Source: Thermococcus sp. Bubb.Bath
GTDB lineage: Archaea > Methanobacteriota_B > Thermococci > Thermococcales > Thermococcaceae
Length of the DNA: 64,000 nucleotides
Reading direction: 5' to 3'
NCBI RefSeq assembly: GCF_012027595.1
Contig: NZ_SNUR01000004.1
Coordinates: 1 to 64,000 of the forward strand
Shown here: positions 28,170 to 37,521 of the stretch, piece after piece
Numbering within the stretch: the first letter of the stretch is position 1
Layout: the number at the start of each line of letters is the position of its first letter
Program-made: the position numbers and the translations under genes
The notes under the pieces: model-generated
Database searches by the model: none
What the model was told of the DNA's origin: nothing
The model's input: only the letters and a program-made list of their open reading frames with translations

Positions 28170-28249
28170 TACCCTCACTGGTGTATATTTATGATCAAAG
28201 ATGTTTAAATGTTTTGGGCATCTGTTTACATAGAAATGCCTAAAACTTC

Positions 28250-28261
28250 CCAAAATTTTGG
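28250..28261. promoter_or_regulatory. 12-bp palindrome in the divergent CBS/FAD promoter
   Basis: CCAAAATTTTGG is a perfect palindrome about 30-40 bases upstream of the TATA-like CTTTTTAAG (28289-28297) of the FAD dehydrogenase. CTAAA/TTTAG-like arms continue around it. Position and symmetry fit a binding site for a dimeric regulator. Confidence 0.35.
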
Positions 28262-28327
28262 AATTTTTAGACATACAAAAGCCAAAAACTTTTTAAGGCA
28301 ATGACCATAGAAATTGGCAAGGGAAAT

Positions 28328-29800
28328 ATGGTTTCTGAGAAAGGAATCGAAAAGGCTTATGACGTTGTTATAATCGGCGCCGGCCCCGCTGGGCTTTTTG
28401 CAGCCTACGAACTCTCCGAAAAGAGCGATTTTAAGGTTCTCGTGATCGACGAGGGTGGGGACGTTGACCAGCGCACCTGCCCCATGTACGAGCTCGGCTA
28501 CTGCATCGGCTGCCAGCCCTGCCACATAATGAGCGGCGTCGGCGGTGCGGGTGGTCTGAGCGACGGCACGATAAACCTCCGACCGGACATAGGAGGTGAT
28601 CTACGGGAGCTGACCAACGACGAGAACTACGCCTGGCAGCTCGTCTGGGAGGTTGACCAGATTCTTCTGAAGCATAAGTCTCCAAGGAACCTCTTCAGAG
28701 GCGACCCTGGGCAGGTCAAACACTGGGAGCAAAAGGCGGCCCAAGCTGGGGTGAAGTTCATTCCGATAATCCAGAGGCACATAGGCTCCGACAGGACGCC
28801 GGAGGTTATAGGGGAGATAAAGCGCCACCTGGAAAGCGAAGGCGTCGAGTTCCTCCTCTGGACGAAGGTCCTTGAGTTCAAAGAGGGTTGGGTGAAGGTA
28901 AAGCGCGGAAAGGACGTTTTTGAGATAAGAACTAAGTACATCATAGTTGCCCCCGGCAGGGGAGGGGCCGACTGGTTCCACGACGTTGCCCAGAAGATTG
29001 GGCTGAAAGCTAGGCATGGGCCGATAGATGTCGGGGTAAGGGTGGAAGTCCCTGCCATAGTCCTGGAGCCGATAACGAGCATAAACCACGACCCCAAGTT
29101 CCACATATACACCGACACCTACGACGACTTCGTTAGGACGTTCTGCACCAATCCAAACGGCTTCGTAGTTGAAGAGCGTTACGACGGCTATGTCGGCGTT
29201 AACGGCCACTCTATGCACGAGAAAAAGAGCAACAACACGAACTTCGCCTTCCTAACGAGGATAGAGCTGACGGAGCCCGTTGAGGACACAACAGCCTATG
29301 GAAAGAGCATCGCCCAGCTCGCGACCACGATTGGCGGCGGAAAACCGCTAATTCAGCGCCTCGGCGACCTTAGGAGGGGCAGGAGGAGCACATGGGCCAG
29401 GATTAGAAGGAGCGACGTCGAGCCGACACTCAAGCACGTCACTCCTGGAGACATTGCGATGGCCCTGCCGCACCGCGTCGTGACCAACATCATAGAGGGG
29501 CTTGAGAAGCTCGATAGGGTCCTTCCTGGAGTCGCGAGCGACCACACCCTCCTCTACGCTCCTGAGATAAAGTACTACGCGATGAGGGCCGAGGTGAACG
29601 AGAACCTTGAGACGAGCATTGAGAACATATTTGCCGCTGGAGACGGGGCCGGATTGAGCAGGGACATAGTTAATGCGGCAGCTACCGGTCTCCTCGCCGC
29701 AAGGGGGATACTGAAGAAGGAGGGTCTGTACACGGAAAAGGACTTCAGGAAGCCGGGCAACTGGAAGGAGAAGATTGAGAAGCTCGAAGACCAGCGCTAA
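28328..29800 (+). CDS. FAD-dependent dehydrogenase
   Basis: A 490-residue flavoprotein. The FAD loop YDVVIIGAGPAGLFAAYEL is at residues 10-28, followed by GGDVDQRTCPM and CIGCQPCHIMSGVGGAGGLSDG with a cluster of cysteines, and a C-terminal IFAAGDGAGLSRDIVNAAATG. It belongs to the archaeal group annotated as FAD-dependent dehydrogenases (COG2509). I placed the start at 28328 rather than 28301, because the TATA box at 28289-28297 predicts transcription starting near 28320, after the first ATG. The substrate is unknown. Confidence 0.85.
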   Translation: MVSEKGIEKAYDVVIIGAGPAGLFAAYELSEKSDFKVLVIDEGGDVDQRTCPMYELGYCIGCQPCHIMSGVGGAGGLSDGTINLRPDIGGDLRELTNDENYAWQLVWEVDQILLKHKSPRNLFRGDPGQVKHWEQKAAQAGVKFIPIIQRHIGSDRTPEVIGEIKRHLESEGVEFLLWTKVLEFKEGWVKVKRGKDVFEIRTKYIIVAPGRGGADWFHDVAQKIGLKARHGPIDVGVRVEVPAIVLEPITSINHDPKFHIYTDTYDDFVRTFCTNPNGFVVEERYDGYVGVNGHSMHEKKSNNTNFAFLTRIELTEPVEDTTAYGKSIAQLATTIGGGKPLIQRLGDLRRGRRSTWARIRRSDVEPTLKHVTPGDIAMALPHRVVTNIIEGLEKLDRVLPGVASDHTLLYAPEIKYYAMRAEVNENLETSIENIFAAGDGAGLSRDIVNAAATGLLAARGILKKEGLYTEKDFRKPGNWKEKIEKLEDQR

Positions 29801-29841
29801 GTTTATTGGGACTTACTTCCTAATTTTTTCCGGTGGTTATC

Positions 29842-30768
29842 ATGGGGGCGATAGCCAAATTAATTGGGATCAGCTTTTTAGTCCTCCTCCTGTGGCTCGG
29901 CTACGCGGGCTACTCAATATCCCAGGGCGTCTCAAAGCTGGAAGCAAAATGGGGGCCTGTCAGCGAGGATGAGACGTCGATACTGGTAAGCGGCTCGTTC
30001 CAGAGGCCCCTATACCTCCCTCTCTCACTGAAGGAAGTAGATGTCGTTTTCATGAACGAGAGCGTTGCAAAGTTGGGCAAACTCGACTACTCCATGACAT
30101 CCCCGAACTTCACCGCGGAGATCCTCATCTTCAACAAAAAGACAGTGGACGCGTTCCTGGAGTACCTCTCCAATGGGGAGAAAGGGGAACTGAACATAAC
30201 GCTGGTTCCTTCACTCTTCGGCGTTCTCTCACCTAAACTCCAATTCTCAGTCCCTGTAAGGGAGAAAATCCTCGAAAGCATACATCTCTCCGCCAAGAGC
30301 CAGAACATCGCGGGCCTTCCGGGAGTGAAAACACCGGAGCTCAAGGACACTAAAGTGAGCTACAACGGGAAGGAGGGGGATAAGGCGGTCTTCACGACGA
30401 CACTCGTTCTCTACAACCCGAACCCGTATCCAATCCCCGTTCTCAGGACTGCTTACAGAGTGTGGGTCAACGGCCTCGCAGTCGGCTACGGAGAGAGCGA
30501 GAAGAGCGTCGTGATACCCGAGAAAGGGACTATAGCGCTGCCGCTGAAGACTTACGTGAACCTGTCCACGATACCAAAGGTCTGGGAAATGCACGTGAAG
30601 AACGGTGAGGAGAGCACGGTGATGGCGAAGCTCTATCTGAGGATACAGATCAATCTCCCCCTGCTCGGAACGCAGATCAAGGAGGTAGAGCTGAAGACGA
30701 TAAACGAGACCGTGAGGACAAACATAATGGGTGAGATAAACTCCCAACTCTCGGAGCTCAATACTTAA
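29842..30768 (+). CDS. LEA14-like (WHy-domain) membrane-anchored protein
   Basis: A 308-residue protein with one N-terminal membrane segment (LIGISFLVLLLWLGYAGY) and two beta-rich repeats. The second, with VLYNPNPYPIPVLRTAYRVWVNG and LPLKTYVNLSTIPKVW, matches the LEA14/water-stress-hypersensitivity fold; the first is more diverged. In plants this fold is linked to dehydration stress, while in archaea its role is unclear. Most of it should lie outside the cell. A ribosome site GGTGGTTATC precedes the ATG. Confidence 0.7.
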   Translation: MGAIAKLIGISFLVLLLWLGYAGYSISQGVSKLEAKWGPVSEDETSILVSGSFQRPLYLPLSLKEVDVVFMNESVAKLGKLDYSMTSPNFTAEILIFNKKTVDAFLEYLSNGEKGELNITLVPSLFGVLSPKLQFSVPVREKILESIHLSAKSQNIAGLPGVKTPELKDTKVSYNGKEGDKAVFTTTLVLYNPNPYPIPVLRTAYRVWVNGLAVGYGESEKSVVIPEKGTIALPLKTYVNLSTIPKVWEMHVKNGEESTVMAKLYLRIQINLPLLGTQIKEVELKTINETVRTNIMGEINSQLSELNT

Positions 30769-30793
30769 AAGGTCACCCCCTCTTCTTTTTTTC
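30769..30793 (+). terminator. T-run terminator
   Basis: CCCCCTCTTCTTTTTTTC directly after the LEA14-like gene is a pyrimidine/T run of the kind that ends transcription in Thermococcus without a hairpin. It sits just before the next gene's ribosome site, so termination may be partial. Confidence 0.35.
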
Positions 30794-30803
30794 GGGGAGA
30801 GCA

Positions 30804-31334
30804 ATGGAAGGAAAACTCAAAGTGAGAGAGGTTCACGACTTCCTGAACAGAATCTGGGAGGACATCTTCACACTCAACGAAGAGATTAAGGAGGAGCTTC
30901 CGCAACTGGGCTTTAAGGTCGAAGATGTCGAAGAAGTCTTCGGTGCGTACATATTCCTGGACGGTGAGTGGGGGCAGATGAGCTACCCCCACCCTGCCTT
31001 TGAAATAAAGCCCCAGATCGAGGTCGGGGCAACACCGGAGAGCTACTACCTGGTCGTGGCAGTCCCCAAGGAGAAGGTGAGCGAGAACTTCGTGGGACTC
31101 TTCCTGGAGATATTTCCACGCAGCTTCATCTATGGAAGCGAGAACTTCCTGAACGACTTCTACAACTGGAGGAGGGACGGAAGGGTCTCCCCGACGGAGG
31201 TACTGAAGAAACTCAAAGAGAGCGACGAGAAGGTTTTCCAGTTCGAGGCCAACTTTGGGAGCGTTAAGGCCCTCAAGCAGGGGGTAAAGAGGCTCATAGA
31301 CCTCGGAAAGCGCTTTGAAATCTTTGACATCTGA
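30804..31334 (+). CDS. Conserved Thermococcales protein, possibly DUF3201
   Basis: A 176-residue cytoplasmic protein starting KVREVHDFLNRIWEDIFTL. It has alternating helices and strands, an EWGQMSYPHPAFEIKP block and a basic C terminus. The overall look recalls the archaeal DUF3201 group, but I am not certain. The next gene (RNA methylase) begins nine bases later, so the two are co-transcribed and a link to RNA or translation is possible but unproven. Confidence 0.55.
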   Translation: MEGKLKVREVHDFLNRIWEDIFTLNEEIKEELPQLGFKVEDVEEVFGAYIFLDGEWGQMSYPHPAFEIKPQIEVGATPESYYLVVAVPKEKVSENFVGLFLEIFPRSFIYGSENFLNDFYNWRRDGRVSPTEVLKKLKESDEKVFQFEANFGSVKALKQGVKRLIDLGKRFEIFDI

Positions 31335-31343
31335 GGTGTCGCC

Positions 31344-32495
31344 ATGGGCTATGAAGAAGCGTTTCCGTCGGAGCTGAGGGACTACTACAGAAAGCTCTTT
31401 GGGGATGAGGCAGAGGATATTATGGCCTCGCTGAGAACGCCGGTGGAGAAGTACTACATAAGGGTCAACACACTCAAGACGAGCCGCTCGAAGCTGATGG
31501 GCATCCTCCGGAAGGAGGGTCTGAAGCCGAAGAGAAGCCCTCACCTCAAGGAGGGAATCTATTTCGAGAGGAAAGGACCGAACTTCGAAGATGACTACGA
31601 GCCCGGCCTGAAAAGGGTGACCGCCAACAAGTTCGCGAGTGAGAGCGTTTATCAGGGTGCCAACCTCTACGCGCCGGGAGTTCTCTCGGTGGATAAGAAT
31701 ATAAAACCCGGAGAAGAGGTTGAAATAAGGGATCCAAAGGGCCTGCTCGTGGGGATTGGAACCGCCAGAATGAGCGGAAATGAGATGCTGGAGAAAAAGC
31801 GGGGAATAGCCGTCGAGGTAAGCCTGCCGAAGTTCAGGCTGCCGAGTTTAAACGAGCTTGAGAGCTTTAAGGAGGGCCTCTTCTACGCCCAGAGCCTCCC
31901 TTCAATGGTCGTAGCCCACGTTCTTGAGCCAAGAGAGGAGGAGCTGATCGTTGACATGGCGGCGGCACCGGGGGGGAAGACCTCCCACATCGCCCAGCTC
32001 ATGCAGAACAGGGGCGAGATAATAGCGATGGATAAATCACAGAACAGGCTCAGGAAGATGGGGGAGGAACTGGAGAGGCTCGGGGTAAAGAACGTCAAAC
32101 TTATCCACATGGACTCAAGGAAGCTCCCGGAACTCGGAATCGAGGCGGACAAGATACTCCTCGATGCGCCGTGCACCGCCCTCGGCATAAGGCCCAAGCT
32201 CTGGGAGAGCAGGACGCCGAAGGAGATAGCGGCAACGGCCAGATACCAGAGGCACTTCATAAACGCCGCCATAAAATCCCTGAGGAAGGGCGGTGTTCTG
32301 GTGTACTCAACCTGCACGCTGAGTTATGAAGAGAACGAGGCCAACGTGAGGTACATGCTCGGGAAAGGGTTAAAGCTTGAGGAGCAGAGCGTTTTTATAG
32401 GGTCCCATGGTATCGGCATTGATAATGTCCAGAGGTTCTACCCCAACAGGCACCTAACCCAGGGCTTCTTCATAGCCAGGCTGAGGAAGGTGTGA
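31344..32495 (+). CDS. NSUN6/RsmB-like RNA cytosine-C5 methyltransferase with PUA domain
   Basis: A 383-residue SAM-dependent m5C methyltransferase. The N-terminal domain (KYYIRVNTLKTSRSKL) is followed by a PUA RNA-binding domain at about residues 95-170 (YAPGVLSVDKNIKPGEEVEI). The Rossmann core has the SAM loop DMAAAPGGKTSHIAQL, motif IV LLDAPCTALGIRP and motif VI STCTLSYEENEANV, carrying both catalytic cysteines. The PUA insertion resembles archaeal homologues of human NSUN6, which methylate C72 of certain tRNAs. Target assignment is inference. Confidence 0.85.
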   Translation: MGYEEAFPSELRDYYRKLFGDEAEDIMASLRTPVEKYYIRVNTLKTSRSKLMGILRKEGLKPKRSPHLKEGIYFERKGPNFEDDYEPGLKRVTANKFASESVYQGANLYAPGVLSVDKNIKPGEEVEIRDPKGLLVGIGTARMSGNEMLEKKRGIAVEVSLPKFRLPSLNELESFKEGLFYAQSLPSMVVAHVLEPREEELIVDMAAAPGGKTSHIAQLMQNRGEIIAMDKSQNRLRKMGEELERLGVKNVKLIHMDSRKLPELGIEADKILLDAPCTALGIRPKLWESRTPKEIAATARYQRHFINAAIKSLRKGGVLVYSTCTLSYEENEANVRYMLGKGLKLEEQSVFIGSHGIGIDNVQRFYPNRHLTQGFFIARLRKV

Positions 32496-32497
32496 GG

Positions 32498-33556
32498 ATG
32501 GACTGGAGAAAGGCACTGCCATTCGTGGCTGGAATCACAGTCATGGGGGCCCTAATCTGGTGGGCGGGGACTGAGGGAGTCCTCCAGATCCTCGGGAGAA
32601 CTAACCTATTCTGGCTTGGAATGGCGGTTTCAGCGTACATGGGGGGCGTGCTTACATGGGCTCTCCGCTGGCATGTTTTAATTAAGAGTCTAAACCTGAA
32701 CGTCAAATTCAAGGACACCTTCGTAGCCCTCTTCGTCGGCATACTGTTCAACAACATAACCCCTGGGGCCAGGGGCGGGGGGGAGGCCTTCAGGATGTAC
32801 TACCTCACCAAACGCTCTGACTCCACCTACGGGGAGATGCTGGCCACGATAACCGCCGACAGGATACTCGACCTCGTCCCGGTAATGATTATGCTCCTTC
32901 TCTCAACCTTCTATGCCTACGCTATGGGCGTTTACTCACTCTTCACCCTTCTTCTGATTTTGGACATCCTCCTGATGGCCCTCACTGGTATAGCGACCGT
33001 CATAATAACCAGCGAGAGGCGCATGAAGAGGATTACCTTTGGAATGTTCAACTTCCTCGAAAGGCTTGTGCCATCCAAGGTGAAGAAGCACGAGGATAAG
33101 TTCAACCAGCTGGTGGAGGTCAACATACCCCACTTCACAGACGGGTTGAAGCTCGTAGCGAGGGATAGAAGAGCGTTCCTCATCTCCCTCGGGTACTCCT
33201 TCATCACCTGGTTCTTCGTTATCCTGAGGAACTACCTCGTCTTCATCAGCCTCGGTCAGTCCGTGAGTTTTACAAGTATTATGATAGTCCAGATGATAGC
33301 AACGACAGTTGGACTAATAAGCATAATCCCAGGGGGCGCGGGCATCATAGAGGCGATCTCCGCAGGTTCCTTCGTGCTCCTTGGGATAACGAGGGATATG
33401 GCGGTCACCGCGAGCATTTTGGACAGGATAATCTCCTTCTGGCTGCCGCTCTTCCTTGGAAGCATCTTCCTCAGCCACTCTGGGCTGAAGCCGCGGGAAG
33501 TCAAGGGCGAAAAGGCCGCAGAAAAAGAGATCCAAGAAGCTAAAACCTCTTCTTAA
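32498..33556 (+). CDS. Flippase-like (LPG synthase TM / UPF0104) membrane protein
   Basis: A 352-residue protein with about eight membrane segments. The family signature [20 protein letters not shown] lies near residue 85, and the late helix [19 protein letters not shown] matches the lysylphosphatidylglycerol-synthase transmembrane family (DUF46/UPF0104). Members are thought to move or use polyprenyl or lipid substrates. The start overlaps the upstream stop region, and its 3' end overlaps the convergent NAD kinase by 17 bases. Confidence 0.8.
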   Translation: MDWRKALPFVAGITVMGALIWWAGTEGVLQILGRTNLFWLGMAVSAYMGGVLTWALRWHVLIKSLNLNVKFKDTFVALFVGILFNNITPGARGGGEAFRMYYLTKRSDSTYGEMLATITADRILDLVPVMIMLLLSTFYAYAMGVYSLFTLLLILDILLMALTGIATVIITSERRMKRITFGMFNFLERLVPSKVKKHEDKFNQLVEVNIPHFTDGLKLVARDRRAFLISLGYSFITWFFVILRNYLVFISLGQSVSFTSIMIVQMIATTVGLISIIPGGAGIIEAISAGSFVLLGITRDMAVTASILDRIISFWLPLFLGSIFLSHSGLKPREVKGEKAAEKEIQEAKTSS

Positions 33557-34376
33557 GCCTGAAAGGGTACTTTGGATATATCTCGTTGGAGAACCTAACG
33601 AAGCGGGCTTTTCTGGGTGAGCGCTTTATTTTTATCTCAGTTTCTGGGGCCACCCTCATGTAGAACTGGCCGTCAATCGTCAGAATCAGCTCCCTCCGGG
33701 GAGGCTGAGTGACTACCTCGATTTCGCTTGAGGCTGGGACAACCATGGGCCTAGAACTGAGGGCTATCGGATTCAGAGGGGCGATTACGAACAGATCAAG
33801 GCGCGGATCAACGAAGGGGCCGCCAGCGGATAGGGCGTAGCCTGTGGAACCAGTAGGCGTCGCCACAATGAGCCCGTCCGAGCGTATCTCATCCGCCAGG
33901 CCGCCATCGACGTAGTATTTCATGTGGACTATCTTACCGGGGATTCCCGTAAGGATCGCGGTCTCGTTCAAAGAATCCGGAACGTTATTCTCCCCATTGA
34001 GATAGGTTCTCAGCTTCATTCTCTCATCGATGTGATATTCCCCCTCGAGGAGCCTGCTTAGCGCAAAAAAAGTCTCATGGGGCTCAACCTCCGTCAGAAA
34101 ACCCAGGGTGCCCATGTTGACGCCAAGAATCGGGGAATCCTTCCTCGTCCGATGCTCAACCCGGAGTATGGTTCCATCCCCTCCGATGACTACGATGAAG
34201 TCAACATCAAACTCCTCAAGGGGCAGTACGTCACCCTCGTTGAACTCGCCGAGGTGCGACTGTGTTTCTGTGTCAACAACGACGTCGTAGCCGCTCACTT
34301 TGAGGAAATCGTAAACCCTATACGCGAGTTTGAGTGCCGCTGCCCTGTCCCTCCTGGCCACTATGCCGAACTTCAT
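33540..34376 (-). CDS. nadK: NAD kinase
   Basis: Phosphorylates NAD to NADP using ATP or polyphosphate; 278 residues. The signatures [28 protein letters not shown] and [21 protein letters not shown] are all present. It starts [10 protein letters not shown] behind a GGTGA site. It is divergent from the secreted-protein gene at 34476 across 99 bases that hold both promoters. Confidence 0.93.
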   Translation of the reverse strand: MKFGIVARRDRAAALKLAYRVYDFLKVSGYDVVVDTETQSHLGEFNEGDVLPLEEFDVDFIVVIGGDGTILRVEHRTRKDSPILGVNMGTLGFLTEVEPHETFFALSRLLEGEYHIDERMKLRTYLNGENNVPDSLNETAILTGIPGKIVHMKYYVDGGLADEIRSDGLIVATPTGSTGYALSAGGPFVDPRLDLFVIAPLNPIALSSRPMVVPASSEIEVVTQPPRRELILTIDGQFYMRVAPETEIKIKRSPRKARFVRFSNEIYPKYPFRLKKRF

Positions 34377-34475
34377 CGCCTCACCTAAAAATAAAAACTA
34401 CGCTCGTTGCCTTTAAGGATTTCGATGGGAGAGAAAGGTTTTTGATTGAGGATGAGAAAGTTAAATGGTGGTCTG

Positions 34476-35489
34476 ATGAAGAGAACCGCCCTCACAGTGC
34501 TCATCGTTGCGTTCCTCCTGGCAGGAACCCTCTGGAAGCCCACGATGGCCGGAAAAGGACCCCAGGACGTTTTCGACGCCGTGATGACCATAACAGTTTA
34601 CGCCGACGGAACTGGAACAGCGGACGTTGTGGTGGAACTGAAAAACCCCTCCTACCAGAGTATTGTACTCGCCGCCAACAACTCAAGAGAGGAGTTTAGA
34701 AAGCTTGTGGAGCAGCTGGTCTACACAAACCTCGCGGAGGACATGAAGGAAAGAAGGGAGAACTTCACCATCTACGTTCCCCCAGGAGGACCGGTAAAAC
34801 TCCTTGGAGGGTGGAGGGCGGAGGTTACATTCAGCGTTGTCCCATTCGCAGTCCCAGGAGAGCACGGGATGGAGTGCCCCTACAGCGGCCCGCTGGACTT
34901 CGTGGCGGGTGGAAGGGTCTACTCGTTCCTCTTCAGAAGGGTTATCCTGATTCTCCCACGGAACGCTACTGTCGTGTATACCTTCCCAGAACCAAACCAG
35001 AGCTCCGATAACGTCTTCATTTGGGATAACGCCACCTTCCTACCGATGTTCGCGTTTAAAGAACCCCAGGTGAGCAATAGGAACGGATGCACCCCACTGG
35101 AGCTTAACCTGAGTTACTCACCGGCAGAGGCCAAGGTTTTCTTCAACGCGAGCTTTTTATGCAATGGGACCTTCCCGAAGTTTCCGGGGGCAAAAGGGGT
35201 CTCGTATACGCGGGAGGGGAACCTAAGCGTTGTCAGTGGTTACCTCGTCCCAAAAATCAGCTACACAGAGGGGCTCTTGGAGAAAGAGTGGAAAGCGGAG
35301 TTAGAGCTCCCGTTTGGGTTCAGAAAAGTTAACGGGGCATCTACCGTTAAAGGAAAATCCGTTGAAATAACGGTCACGAAGAGGGGTCCGCTGTGGCTCC
35401 CATTCTGGGCGGGAGTTTCTTTGGTTTTAATAGGAATAACCATCGCAGGAGTGAGGAGGTGGAAACATGGAAGGAAGGATAAACCTTGA
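34476..35489 (+). CDS. Secreted protein with C-terminal membrane anchor, unknown function
   Basis: A 337-residue protein. Signal peptide at residues 1-25 (LTVLIVAFLLAGTLWKP), a large beta-rich extracellular region with many Asn-X-Ser/Thr sites and two Cys pairs (MECPYS, NGCTPLE, LCNGTF), and a C-terminal membrane helix (LWLPFWAGVSLVLIGITIAG) followed by a basic tail. It looks like a surface protein of the Thermococcales; no family is recognised. The ATG at 34476 follows GGTGGTCTG. It overlaps the ACD alpha gene by 23 bases. Confidence 0.65.
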   Translation: MKRTALTVLIVAFLLAGTLWKPTMAGKGPQDVFDAVMTITVYADGTGTADVVVELKNPSYQSIVLAANNSREEFRKLVEQLVYTNLAEDMKERRENFTIYVPPGGPVKLLGGWRAEVTFSVVPFAVPGEHGMECPYSGPLDFVAGGRVYSFLFRRVILILPRNATVVYTFPEPNQSSDNVFIWDNATFLPMFAFKEPQVSNRNGCTPLELNLSYSPAEAKVFFNASFLCNGTFPKFPGAKGVSYTREGNLSVVSGYLVPKISYTEGLLEKEWKAELELPFGFRKVNGASTVKGKSVEITVTKRGPLWLPFWAGVSLVLIGITIAGVRRWKHGRKDKP

Positions 35490-36801
35490 CCCGTTTTTCT
35501 ATCCAAATAGCGTCGCCGTCTTCGGGTCTTTCAAACCGGGGGCGATAGCGTACGAAATCCTAAGGAACGTCATGGAAGGAGGATTTGAGGGAAAGCTGAT
35601 TCCGGTGAACCCGAAGGGCGGAAACGTCGAAGTCGCCGGAAGGAGGTTTGAAATCCGGAAAAAACTGGATGAGCCCGTTGATACAGCGATAATCGCGGTT
35701 CCCGCCAGAATCGTTCCAGCCCTGATTGATGGTATAGGGCATCTCATCAAGGGGGCCGTAGTCATCTCGGCGGGCTTCTCCGAGGTCGGAAACGAGGAGC
35801 TTGAGCGGGAGCTCGTGGAAAAGGCAAGAAAACACGGGGTAAGGGTAATCGGGCCCAACTGTGCCGGAGTCTTTGGAGTCCACGGGAAGTTCTTCGGCTC
35901 CTTCGAGGTTCGCGTTAAACCAGGCGGATTAACATTGGTAAGCCAGAGTGGTGCCTTTGGAGGGGCAGCTTTGGCAATGGGCAACGACGAGGGGATAGGC
36001 TTCTCGGCCTTTGTTTCCTATGGAAACGCCGCAGACCTGAACGAGAGCGACTTTTTGGAGTACTTCGCGGACGACCCGAACACGAGGGCGATAGCCCTCT
36101 ACATCGAGGGAGTTAAGAATGGAAGGCGCTTTCTCAAAGCGCTCCGCTACGCCACCTCAAAGAAGCCAGTTATAATCCTGAAGGCGGGGAAGAGCGCGAG
36201 CGGTGCCAGAGCCGCCGCATCCCACACGGGCTCGTTGGCCGGTTCGTACGAGATATATCGCGCGGCCTTCAAGCAGACTGGTGCTATAGAGGTTGAGGAG
36301 ATGGAGGAGCTCTTCGACGCGGCAAAGGCCTTTGAGATGTATGAAAAAGCCGGAAAGCGTGTTGCAGTAATAACCAACTCCGGCGGGCCGGGCGTCCTGG
36401 CAACGGATAAGCTCGAGAGGCTTGGGCTGGGGATAGCAAATCTGAGCGAAGAGACAGTTGAGACCCTCAACTCATTCCTCCCGCCACAGTGCTCTGTGAG
36501 GAACCCAGTGGATCTGATAGCAGACGCCGACTACGAGAGGTATAAGAGAACAATAGAGACGGTCTGCAGGGACGAGAACGTCGATTCCATTCTGGTTATC
36601 TGCGTCCCGCCAATATTCATACCGAGCGGGGAGATAGCTAAAGCGGTAATCGAGGCAGACTGCAGCAAGCCCGTAGTTGTGAACTTCATGGCAGGAGAGC
36701 TGGTCAGGGGAGGCGTCAGAATTCTCGAGGAAAATGGGATAAAGAACTTCACGACCCCCGAAAGGGCCGCGAAGGCTTTGAGGTGGCTCTCTCAGAGGTG
36801 A
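35467..36801 (+). CDS. ADP-forming acyl-CoA synthetase, alpha subunit
   Basis: The alpha chain (444 residues) of an NDP-forming acetate/acyl-CoA ligase (ACD), which turns acyl-CoA plus ADP and phosphate into acid plus ATP, the energy-yielding last step of sugar and peptide fermentation in Thermococcales. It has the CoA-binding domain (NSVAVFGSFKPGAIAYEILRN), GPNCAGVFG, and the phospho-His in ASHTGSLAGS near residue 255. The beta subunit is not adjacent, as is usual for this family in the group. Which of the several ACD isozymes this is cannot be told. Confidence 0.88.
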   Translation: MEGRINLDPFFYPNSVAVFGSFKPGAIAYEILRNVMEGGFEGKLIPVNPKGGNVEVAGRRFEIRKKLDEPVDTAIIAVPARIVPALIDGIGHLIKGAVVISAGFSEVGNEELERELVEKARKHGVRVIGPNCAGVFGVHGKFFGSFEVRVKPGGLTLVSQSGAFGGAALAMGNDEGIGFSAFVSYGNAADLNESDFLEYFADDPNTRAIALYIEGVKNGRRFLKALRYATSKKPVIILKAGKSASGARAAASHTGSLAGSYEIYRAAFKQTGAIEVEEMEELFDAAKAFEMYEKAGKRVAVITNSGGPGVLATDKLERLGLGIANLSEETVETLNSFLPPQCSVRNPVDLIADADYERYKRTIETVCRDENVDSILVICVPPIFIPSGEIAKAVIEADCSKPVVVNFMAGELVRGGVRILEENGIKNFTTPERAAKALRWLSQR

Positions 36802-37479
36802 TCACTTCTTCCTTTCGAATATTTCCTTAACCTCGTCCAGGACGCCGGTTTTACCGAAGACTATGAGAGAGCCCTCTTCGGGGAGCTTCGTGTCTCCCGA
36901 GGGAATTATCAGGTTTCCCTTCTTGTCGTAGACTGCTATGATTAGGGAGTCCTTGGGGAGTATAAGTTCGCGGACGGTCTTCCCAGCCACCCAGCTGTCT
37001 GGTGTTATCTCAAAGCGGACTATCTCCGCCCCCTCACGCGGGAAGAGAACCCTGTTAAAGCCGGGGTTGGAGAGGTTCCTCGATATGTACTCGGCGGCTA
37101 TTTCCTCCGGCGAGATTATGAAGTTGAAGTACTTCCGTAAGTCCTCAACCGCCTCGAAAATCCTCTTGTTCTTGGGGTTGCTTATCCTGAGGGCGGTGTA
37201 GGTGTTGGGATTCAGGTTCTTGGCCAGGATGCAGGCGAGTATGTTTGCATCGTCCTTGCCCGTTAAAGCTGCGAAGGCGTCTGCCTGCTTTATGTTGGCC
37301 TCCTCAAGGGTCTTGGGGTCTGTGGCGTCTCCCTCAAGAACGAGGCCATTTATAAGAAGGGACAACTCCTTGGCCCTTTCCCCATTCTGTTCGATAACGG
37401 TAACGTCGTGGCCATCTTCCTCAAGCAGTTTGGCCACAAGGTAACCAACGCGGCCGGCACCCATTATTATCACGAACAT
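36802..37479 (-). CDS. trkA: TrkA-type potassium-transport regulatory protein
   Basis: A 225-residue RCK protein: N-terminal NAD-binding domain (FVIIMGAGRVGYLVAKLLEE, DATDPKTL) and a TrkA_C domain from about residue 140. It gates K+ uptake by a Trk/Ktr membrane subunit in response to nucleotides. No TrkH is adjacent. The ATG at 37479 lies in CCGGTGATGGATATG, and an in-frame ATG two codons earlier is possible. Its stop abuts that of the ACD gene base to base. Confidence 0.88.
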   Translation of the reverse strand: MFVIIMGAGRVGYLVAKLLEEDGHDVTVIEQNGERAKELSLLINGLVLEGDATDPKTLEEANIKQADAFAALTGKDDANILACILAKNLNPNTYTALRISNPKNKRIFEAVEDLRKYFNFIISPEEIAAEYISRNLSNPGFNRVLFPREGAEIVRFEITPDSWVAGKTVRELILPKDSLIIAVYDKKGNLIIPSGDTKLPEEGSLIVFGKTGVLDEVKEIFERKK

Positions 37480-37521
37480 ATCCATCACCGGTGGGATTGT
37501 CAAAGTGTAAAGAAAAGAAAA

